40,656 nt of DNA from positions 1 through 40,656 of the forward strand of contig VMSU01000168.1 of assembly GCA_013792005.1 (NCBI GenBank), in the 5' to 3' direction. Below the pieces are notes generated by a model. It searched no databases. It was given only the letters and a program-made list of their open reading frames with translations, and was not told where the DNA came from. A program made the translations under genes and the position numbers. Numbering within the stretch: the stretch's first letter is position 1; each line of letters begins with the position of its first letter. Source of the DNA: Desulfobulbaceae bacterium. Its GTDB lineage: Bacteria; Desulfobacterota; Desulfobulbia; Desulfobulbales; VMSU01. This document shows, in pieces, positions 25,301-33,700 of the stretch.

Positions 25301-27786
25301 GGGAGGTTATCGACACCAGCAAGGACTGGGCAGCGGATGCCTTTACCGGGCGGCGGGTGATGATGACCGGCGGGGTCAATGCCGGCCTCTCCCGGCCGAT
25401 TGTCAGAAATAGCGCCACTACCCTCATTGTGGCCCCGGCCTTTCCTGACGGCCAGCAACTGCACAGTGGAGACAGCTATCAGATCATGGATGTGGTGTGG
25501 AAGGGTGGCAAGTTTTGTTGGGACTGCCACGACCCTCATGGCGACAATAACATCTATATGATTCAAAACGAGGTGGCGACCCGAACCGATGGGGTTGTCG
25601 GCAAACCTATCGATCGTAAGCAGGTCTCTTTCATCCGCAAGAGCACGGGCCTCGATTACGTTCGGATCACCCCCAATCCGGCTACCGGTAAGTATGACGG
25701 GGTGTGCAATGTCTGCCATACCAATGCCGAGATGCACTACACTTCGACCAAAGGGGATAATCACAACTCGGGTCGGGTATGCACCGAGTGCCATGAACAT
25801 CGCTTCACCGACAGTCATGCCTCTGGTCAGCCTTGTAACACCTGCCACTCCAACCGGCCGGTGCCCCGTCATACCGGCTTCAGTCAGGCCCGAGACTGTA
25901 CCAAGTGTCATAAGGACGCCATCGGCGCCCGGATGAACATCATGAAGCAGTTTTCCGCCAAATCCCATCATGTGCAAGGCGATAAGGTCACTAACCGTCA
26001 TTGTTATGCCTGCCACTGGGAGGCGACCCCGGAGGGGTTGATCGATCTGGAGCACCATGCCGGCTATAATTACAAAACTTATGGCTCGGAGAAGAATCAA
26101 GCGGTCGAACTGGTTATTTGGCAGGCAGGGGTGCGGCCTACGACCTTTGACAATGACGGGGTGAACAACGACGATACCGCCGTCTCCTTCATGGCGGCCA
26201 ATGTCGATATCACCAAACCCGGCAAGACCATGGCGGGACAACGGATTGAGGTCAGCAAGGTTACTCCCCACTGTATTGGCTGTCATTCGGACCAGAACAA
26301 CGAGACCAGGCCATTCAATGTGGTGGACCCGGAACACGGGGATTGTAAGACCCCCCGTCAATACGCCTGGGACCGTTCCAGCATCGAGTCCCGTTATTCC
26401 GACCCCGGGACCGCCACCCTGGGCAAATACAACACCCCTAACGCCGCCAAGAAGCTGGTCACCAAGGCCTTCTCGGCCCATGGCAATGCGGTGGCCAATC
26501 AGGGCGGTCAAGATCCGGTCACCGGTGTTGATGGTACCACTCCCAATAGCCGGGGAGGTCTCTATAATGTCCAGTGTTTTGACTGTCATGCCTCCCACGG
26601 CTCGATGGTAGGCGGGATTACCTCAAGCTACACGACCTTCAATGGCACCAAAAATGGTGGCAATCTTAAGGAGACCCAGGCCGGTAAGGGCGGTTACCCC
26701 ATGAGCTACATGGCCACCGCCAATCCCAACCCTACCACGGTTAACCCGTATCAGGCCGGTGCCGGACAGTGCTTTGACTGTCATGAGACTGCGGTAAGCA
26801 ACACGCAGCTCAGCCCGGTATCCAAGTCCCCCTGGGGTTACACGGAGACCTTCGGCGCCACCGCCCCGATTAAGGAGTATCGGGATAACCCCCGCTTTTC
26901 GGGCTCCTATTCCGGGGCGAGTCAGTTCTCCTCTTATCGGGCAGGAAAGCGCACCCTAGGTGGCCACTTCAAGGCCTCTCATAAGAACCCTGAGTCTCCT
27001 AATTACGATACCAGCGGGGCCTCGGAGGTGACCGTGATGGGCACTATCGACGGACTGTGCACTCCCTGTCACGACCCGCATGGGGTCAGCCCGGCCTTGG
27101 GTAACAAAAAGCCCTATGCTCTGCCGATTCTCAAAGGGACCTGGCTCTCCTCGCCCTATAAGGAGGATGGTCCGCCGCTGGCAACCCCTACTTCGTTTGG
27201 TGATTACGATGACGGCTGGTCGTCAGGGGGCAGGCCCTATCCACAAAAACCTAATCCGCAACCGGCCGGGGTGTGGCGCACCGACCGCAACACCTTTAAT
27301 CTGGCTGATCTCAGTGTGGCGGGCAATTATCCGGTGGCTTACAGTCGAGTGAGCGAAGAGGCCGAGACCTTTGCCGGACTCTGCCTCAGCTGTCATGCCA
27401 AGGATACCCTGACCACTGAGGCCAGCGAGGTATCGACGGCCTCCATCCCTTGGGCGACTTCATCCCGCATTCATCGTTCAGTGAAGGGTTGGGGCTGGAA
27501 CGATGGCGAGACCCCTCGTGAACACTCTTATACCTGTTCCAAGTGCCATAAACCCCACGCCTCGGGTTTGCCCCGCTTGATGCAGACCAACTGCCTAAAT
27601 AGCACACACCGAGGGAAAGTGGTCTCGGGGGGGACCCCAGGGCGTGGCGACGCTGGTGAGTTTCCTCTTGGCTTTTATTATCCCAACTCCAATAACTGTC
27701 ATGCTGCCCCCACGGCCAATGGTGCGGCTGGTTGGCCTAACAACCAGCGCTGGAACCTGGTTACTCCCTGGACAGGAGGGCAATGA
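22375..27786 (+). CDS. Giant multihaem cytochrome c, 36 haem motifs
   Basis: An 1803-residue exported cytochrome with a signal peptide (MKNFSLCLVFVLLARIATAA). I count 32 CXXCH and four CX4CH motifs (CRNVYCH, CNASGCH, CSNTVCH, CSASDCH), the latter usually followed by CXXCH as in Geobacter-type proteins. Residues about 20-290 (DAPHN, SLWWQYSP, GLIMVIPS, KFFDPNGG, CQVCHTET) are paralogous to the minus-strand cytochrome. A 28-residue unit GR..(D)..NT(L/V)NYTHQ..DT.C..CHD occurs twice in tandem (bases 23524-23691). Residues about 960-1045 form a haem-free beta module. The C-terminus has two lone cysteines instead of a final CXXCH. No membrane anchor is visible, so it is probably an extracellular or surface electron-transfer protein. 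It is first in an operon behind the riboswitch; the next gene starts 1 bp after its stop. Confidence 0.95.
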   Translation: MKNFSLCLVFVLLARIATAAVVDAPHNDTNNMGCTGCHNYSLWWQYSPMENDPALRAGQINTICLNCHGTNGPEIAGVAHSSLAMGSLHRDSLGDWSRLCTDCHDPHFQAQLDWLGTVPDSQLYLVSGDLTPSSLAVLGDGTPASPYSTTFQFSNLLAKANWDNATTPWASKNGTTGRGLIMVIPSTNPVASFEVTGVNKANNSITVNGKVPSAFNSGGHFGMIYGQLIRSEIVGPAGTHTVKFFDPNGGFVGTASNDGLCQVCHTETNHYRYDAVDGATDHLDKMDDRGATGAASRCTYCHKHGRGFAPGSDSGKHPDHLAMGVACTVCHIPGGGVMDPLTAVGCNTCHHDGRGGPPNDTTYRLHWNDLDPTYSLNCNSCHSGRLVLADAANTLNYTHQAADTTCDTCHDGRVTIQDVVNTVNYTHQPGDTLCGQCHDGSGPGSQTDFRVGPVGMQTNGHTRLASSKWIRQYTCSYCHYDTVDAAGNSKAAHLNYAIDVKIDPNQWAIVGMPAPQYVTATKVCRNVYCHSDGTTVNPEMRDYAWTGGHQECNACHGHQPSSGGCNASGCHSDGRDGTYWNKFPEKRWLSAMPMYPNTGPLTDKANSHYRHLFTGFSCDDCHVGTISGGSCLNCHDSIIPSINMTEDQHINPARHVNRVKNVNFKDGGTYDAATKTCSNTVCHTGSNPQWGGSVHDAVVCRDCHGATNADVDDFGKFNSTRAKINLTQWATAGHGRPGVIDPATGKPELQTNRYPSGNPPANFPSNGCWYCHDSQVLHQDEDRPFRLVEHQHFKQRFEKECVFCHMQGQDSECLGCHDAAESLAPQLGAITGLPGVVNPPYVIARPDHSSFSGGCSASDCHVDDAATHKTDAGVWTEEKKEDVRNSYLQMGVCLICHDDDNSGECAACHVGPQYALGYDPANNDSGLVGKTVGRISAQRAKASSFHFGYKHYQDYEESLADLLESGTVTQSSASTREVIDTSKDWAADAFTGRRVMMTGGVNAGLSRPIVRNSATTLIVAPAFPDGQQLHSGDSYQIMDVVWKGGKFCWDCHDPHGDNNIYMIQNEVATRTDGVVGKPIDRKQVSFIRKSTGLDYVRITPNPATGKYDGVCNVCHTNAEMHYTSTKGDNHNSGRVCTECHEHRFTDSHASGQPCNTCHSNRPVPRHTGFSQARDCTKCHKDAIGARMNIMKQFSAKSHHVQGDKVTNRHCYACHWEATPEGLIDLEHHAGYNYKTYGSEKNQAVELVIWQAGVRPTTFDNDGVNNDDTAVSFMAANVDITKPGKTMAGQRIEVSKVTPHCIGCHSDQNNETRPFNVVDPEHGDCKTPRQYAWDRSSIESRYSDPGTATLGKYNTPNAAKKLVTKAFSAHGNAVANQGGQDPVTGVDGTTPNSRGGLYNVQCFDCHASHGSMVGGITSSYTTFNGTKNGGNLKETQAGKGGYPMSYMATANPNPTTVNPYQAGAGQCFDCHETAVSNTQLSPVSKSPWGYTETFGATAPIKEYRDNPRFSGSYSGASQFSSYRAGKRTLGGHFKASHKNPESPNYDTSGASEVTVMGTIDGLCTPCHDPHGVSPALGNKKPYALPILKGTWLSSPYKEDGPPLATPTSFGDYDDGWSSGGRPYPQKPNPQPAGVWRTDRNTFNLADLSVAGNYPVAYSRVSEEAETFAGLCLSCHAKDTLTTEASEVSTASIPWATSSRIHRSVKGWGWNDGETPREHSYTCSKCHKPHASGLPRLMQTNCLNSTHRGKVVSGGTPGRGDAGEFPLGFYYPNSNNCHAAPTANGAAGWPNNQRWNLVTPWTGGQ

Positions 27787-27787
27787 G

Positions 27788-30700
27788 ATGAGAGAGAACG
27801 CCCGTAACGGTCAAGGTGAGATATTGACAAGGAAGAGGAGAGAGGGGGCTGTTATGCGAATGGGAAGGCAACGAAATATCCTGGTCATGCTTTTTGGCCT
27901 GGCTCTGGTCTTGGTGGGCAGTGTCTCGTTCTCCCAGGCGGCAGGAGATCTCTTTATCTGGCAGTTCTCGCACAGTCAGCCCGGAATTCAGGAGGCTAAG
28001 GCCAGTGCAGTCGACTCGTTAGGTAATCTGGTTATCACCGGCTATACCAATAGTGGTGGTGATGACGATTGGTATACTATCAAGCTCAGCAGTGACGGCC
28101 AGAGCGTTTTGTGGACGGCTCGTTATGCTAACCCGCAGGGTGATGATCTTGCCGTTGCGGTGGCGGTTGATGGCAACGACGATGTGATTGTCACCGGGTA
28201 CGTTTTTAACGGGGTCAATAAGGATATCGCGGTCATTAAGTATGATGGGGCTAACGGTAACCAGCAGGGGGAGCCGTTTATTATGAATGGCGTGGCCAAT
28301 GGCGACGACCTGGCCCAGGCCCTGGCGGTTGATGCCTTAAATAATATCTATGTGGCCGGCTACTCCCATACCGGGACCAGCGCGGGGGATAACGCCCTCA
28401 TCTTCCGGCTCGGCCCTGGTGGCCCCAATCCGGACGGCACGCCCATCTGGCAGGTCAATTATAACGGAGCTGCCAATGGCGATGACCGTTTTACCACGGT
28501 CATCGCCGGGGTGAGCGGCATTGCCGTGGCAGGTCACAGCAGAGTCATGCATAGTGGCGGTCGTGAGGACTTTGATTATCTGACTATGAAGATCGATGCT
28601 ACCGGTACGACGCTATGGCAAAAGAATTATGATCACGGTTCTGAGAACGATCTGGCTTATTATGTCGGCATGGATCAGTTCGGCAACGTCATTGTCACCG
28701 GTGAGGTCCTGGCCGGGGGACAGCATGACATGCGAACGATCAAATACGCTGGGGGCGATGGCCAGCAGCTGTGGGCCAGGTCGTACAGCGGCGGCAGTCC
28801 CAATATCCCTCGGGGGTTGGTGGTCGATAGTGACGGCGAGGTCTATCTTGCCGGCAACACCTTTACCAACAACGGCAAGGATGACTTCTATACGGCGCGG
28901 TATGCCGGGGCCAGCGGGGTGGTGGTCTGGGAGAAGGTCTTTGATTCCGGGGCCAATAACTCCGATATCCCTCAGGCCTTAGCCGTGGATCAAACCGGCG
29001 GCCTCTATGTCACCGGCTATACCCACAAGGCGGTGGACGGGGACGATGATTTTCAGACCCTGAAGTACAATAAGGAAAATGGCAACCTGATCTGGCAGCA
29101 GGCTCAGGATGGACCGCCGGCTGGTGGCAATCAGCAGCCGGTGGGGGTGGCGGTGGCTCTTTCGATCACTGCCGACGGTAACGTTTACGTGGCCGGATGG
29201 TCCCAGATTGCGACCGAGGATCTGGATTACTATGCGGTCAAGTATAGTGCCGACCTCCTGAATTCGCCTACCGGCCTGATCTCAACCGTGGTGAGTCAAA
29301 CCAGGGTAGATCTCGTTTGGCAGGATAACTCTAACCCGCCCAACAATGAAGACACCTTCTGCGTTGAGCGCTGCCAGGGATTTGGCTGCGGTGATTTTGT
29401 CGAGATCACCTGTAGTGTCCCTCAGGACCAGACGACCTACAGCGATACCAGTGTCATCCGTGATATTTGGTATACATATCGACTAAAAGGCAAGAGCGTG
29501 GCTTTGGGCTACTCGCTGCCTACTGCTCCCTCCTCAGTCCTGACCACGGTGATCGACTATCCGGCCCCGGAGTGGCTCTATACCCATGATGGTGAAGGTC
29601 TTGACGATATGGCCAACGCCATTGCCGTGGGCAGCGACGATAACCCGGTGGCTACCGGCATGAGCGCCTCCGCCTATTCTCAGTACGATTACTATACCGT
29701 CAAGCTCGACCGGACCAACGCCGCTATCCCCCTGTGGATTGACGATTACGATGGGCCGGACGGTCAGGGCGACATGGGGATCTGCCTGGCAGTGGACAGC
29801 CATGACGATGTGGTTGTTTCCGGATTTTCGTCGATTGATGCTGGCCAAGGTGTCAACACCAACGATATCTTCACTATCAAGTACGCTAAGACCGGGCCCG
29901 ACCCCTACACCGGTTACCCGGTGTGGACCTCCCAGTACAATGGCCCCGGCAACGACGATGATCGTTCCACGGCAGTGGCGTCTGCGGCCGATAACACCGA
30001 TTTTACCGTGGTTACCGGTTACGGTAAGAACACTGACGGCAATGACGATATTTATTTGATCAAGTATAAACCCAATTATGATACAGCGGGTCAGGAGGTG
30101 TGGTCGATTGCCCCCTTCGATGGCGGCTTTAATGATTACCCCTCTGCCACGGCCTTTACCTTGGCAGGAAATGTGGTGGTGGTGGGTACGACGTATAACG
30201 CGGCCGGCGACAGTGATATCTTTATTAGTCAGTACCGAGGCAGTGATGGCACCCTGATGCCTGGTTGGCCCTATGTCCACGACTTCGGTAACGGGGTCGA
30301 CGGCATCAACGCCCTGGCGGTGGCGGAGGACGGGTCGATCTATGTGGCCGGCTACGCTAGAAATAGCGCCGGTAACGTCGATATTTACGTGAACAAGTTT
30401 GATCAGGGCGGCAGCCCGCAATGGGGGGGGGGGCAGATCATCGATGGCGCAGGCCACGGCTTTGACGAGGCCAGGGGGGTGATGATCGATCCCAATGATG
30501 GTGAGATTGTGGTTGGGGCAACCGTCACCTCGGCTTCTGGGAGTCTGGACTTCCTGGTGTTGCGCTTTACTGCGGACGGGACCCTTCGCTGGAGCAGAAC
30601 GCTCGATTTGGTGGAGCATGATGAGATTTTGCAGGGGATGACCATGTCGCCTTCGGGGGAGGTCTGTCTGGTGGGTGAGACGGATGATGATGTCGATACC

Positions 30701-33700
30701 GATGTCCTGGCGGTGAAGTACGACCATCTCGGCAACCTGATCGGTTCAACCCGGTTTGATCATGGGTATGATGATTTTGCTACCGCCATCACCGTTAACC
30801 GGCGGGGAGAGTTTTATGTCGCTGGGTATTCGGCTACCGGCCCCTTGGCCCACGATGATTATGACTTTGTGGTCTTTCGTTTCAACGGACAGGAGTTGCA
30901 AGCGCCATCCCCCCTGACCACTCACGTCCAGCATACGACGGTTGATTTGCTCTGGACGGAGAATGATCCCACGGTCAGCGGTTATAAGGTGTACCGGATC
31001 AACGGAACCTGCGCGGTGGGTGGTTCAAGCTTCAGCCCGGCGGACCTGATCCAGACTACGACCATGGTGACGACGGCGATCCATGATAGCGGGCTCAACA
31101 TCAACGCCACTTACTGCTATGGGGTGGAGTCGTACCGTAGCAGCACCGGCGAGGTGTCTCGAATGATTGAACGCCAGGTCACCACTACCGTGCCGGTCCC
31201 TCCGGATACTCTGGTGGCAACGATCAAGAATACCTCGGCGGTGGATGTCTGCTGGCATGATAACAGCAGTTCCGAGGAGGGATTCGAGGTGCAGCGCTGT
31301 ACAGGGGTTGATTGCGATTTTTCTGCAGTTACCTCCTTTTTAGTCCCGGCCGAACTGGATGGGGCGGCCGCCGCCACATGTATGGTAGACACCACGGCGT
31401 GTGATGCCGGGCAGGGCAAAGTGTTCAGGTATCGGGTCCAGTCCTATCTGGCAAATGCCTGGAGGAGTGCGTTTTCTCTGGCGACTCCTAGCGATACCGT
31501 CACCGTGCCTGGGTTGATGGCGCCCTCCTCCTTGCAGACCACTCAGGTGGTCGAGACCATGGTTAACCTGCAATGGACCGATAATACGGTAGATGAGTCG
31601 GATTTTGTGGTTGAACGTTGCTTGGGCGCGGATTGCAGCAATTTTAGCCAGGTGGGCGTCACCAGCGCGGTTACCTTTGCCGATGCCACCGTGCTTGCCA
31701 ACCAGACTTATAGCTATCGGATCAAGGCCCGCAAGCAGACTCCTTGCGGCGCTGACCTTTCTTCTCCTTCCCCTGCGATCATCGTGAACACCATTCCTCC
31801 TGTGCCTGCTTCCCTGGTGGCCACCGTGATCCGGCCCGGTGTTGTCTCTTTGGCTTGGACGCCGCAGACCACCACTCACTCCGGGTTCTCGGTTGAGCGT
31901 TGCGACGGGGCCGGCTGTACGGATTTTGCTCTCCTTGCCACTATTTCCAGCCCTACAGTCGCTAAATACACCGACACCACTGCCTGCTATGGCAGTGACG
32001 GCACTAACCGTTATCGGGTCACAGCCATTGGGGCGTGGGGTGCGTCAGCCCCCAGCGCCGCGGTTACTGCGGTAAGCGGCACCGGGGCGATCCCCATAAG
32101 CCTCAGCACAGTGACCACCGAGGCCAGCGTCAAGCTGAACTGGAGCTACACCGATGCCAATCGGGATGGTTTCATTATCGAGCGTTGCGCCGGTCCTGTA
32201 GCCACCTGTAATCAGAGTGACGCCAATTTTATTCAGGTCAGCGGTTCGCCCATTACCGGTGATGATGCTGCTCTGCAGGCCTTCTGGCACATGGATGAAT
32301 TGTCCTGGTCCGGGGCCGTCGGCGAGGTGATCGATAGTTCCGGCAAAGGAAACCATGCTACGGCGAGGAATGGCGCGGTTGCAGACAATCCGGGCAAAGT
32401 CGGTTCCGGCGCCGCCCTCCTGTCCGGAGTCGATTATCTCAGCACCGATCTCCTGGTCGATCAGGGTAACACTACCCCTGGGGCCACTTTCATGGCTTGG
32501 GTCTACCCGACCCTGCAGAACAACACCTATCAATACCTTTTCAGTACCGACAATGGTGGCGCGGACTGGGGGTTGAGTCTCAGAAACGGCTACTGGTATG
32601 TCGATACCGGCAGCACTGCCAATTACTATGCTACCTCCGCCACTATGAACACCTGGCAGCACGTGGCCGTAGTCTTCAATCCGGTGGTGGGGGTGCAGGT
32701 CTATGTTAACGGCATCTTGCGCAGTACCATCGCCAATATCGGTTTCGAAGAGAGTTCAAACCCGATGAATATCGGTCGGCGTCCCACGACCGGCGACTAT
32801 TTCACCGGTCGGGTGGATGAGGTGGCGCTCTTCAATCGGACCTTGACCAGCCAGGAGGTGACCCAGTATTACAATAATAGCCGTGTTTTCACCTTCATCG
32901 ATAGTGATGGCATCACTACCGCTACCACCTACAACTACCGGATTAAACCCGTGATCAATACCACCTGCGGGGACTGGGAGCCAAGGGTGGGCTTTGGGGC
33001 GGTGAGCGCTACCACCCCGACCGTGCCGTTGGCCCCGCTCTCCTTGACCGTGACCCAAAAGGGCACCACTGAACTTGGGCTGGCCTGGACCCCCAAGACC
33101 TCGAGTGAGTCTGGGTTTGTTATCGACCGCTGTCAGGGAACGGGTTGCGATTTTTCAACCATGGTCAGCTTCCAGGTTGGGGCTGGGATGAGTGCTTATC
33201 AGGATATCTCTACGTGTCAAGGAACGACTTATCGTTATCGGGTGAAGGCGGTGAAAGGGAGCGCCGCCCCCTGGGAGTGGGAGAGCCCATACAGCACAGC
33301 GGCGGAAAAGGCCACGGTGGCTGCTAATTCCGTGGCGCTTTTACTGAATGTGGTCTCTGAATCGGAGGTCACCGCCTCGTGGAGCGATGTCAACCCGGAT
33401 GAGGATAGTTACGAACTCTCCCGCTGCCTGGTAGTCTCCGGCATCACGGCCTGTGACCAGGATCATCACTTTACTGTCCTGGAGACTTTCCCGGGCACGG
33501 TATCCGGTGCCTTGCTCCATTATCGGATGGATGAGGCCCTGTGGAATGGTACCGCCAATGAGGTCAAGGATGTGGGCAACAGTAAACATGGCCGGGCCTA
33601 TGGCGGGGCGACTACGGCAGCCGGAGGCCGTTTTGGCCGGGCCGGGTCCTTTAACGGCACCACCGGTTATGTATACACCCCGTTGACGTTGGATCAGAAG

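Noticed and set aside
25261-26598. A long minus-strand reading frame (445 codons) inside the 36-haem cytochrome gene
   Set aside because: It is antisense to a clear coding sequence with 36 haem motifs; its translation is low-complexity and matches no family. It is an effect of G/C-rich third codon positions. The same holds for 23839-24918.
23500-27000. Regularly recurring short sequences that could suggest a CRISPR array or tandem repeat locus
   Set aside because: The recurrence is from CXXCH codons (TGY..TGYCAY) in an open reading frame; spacing is irregular and there are no identical repeats with unique spacers.
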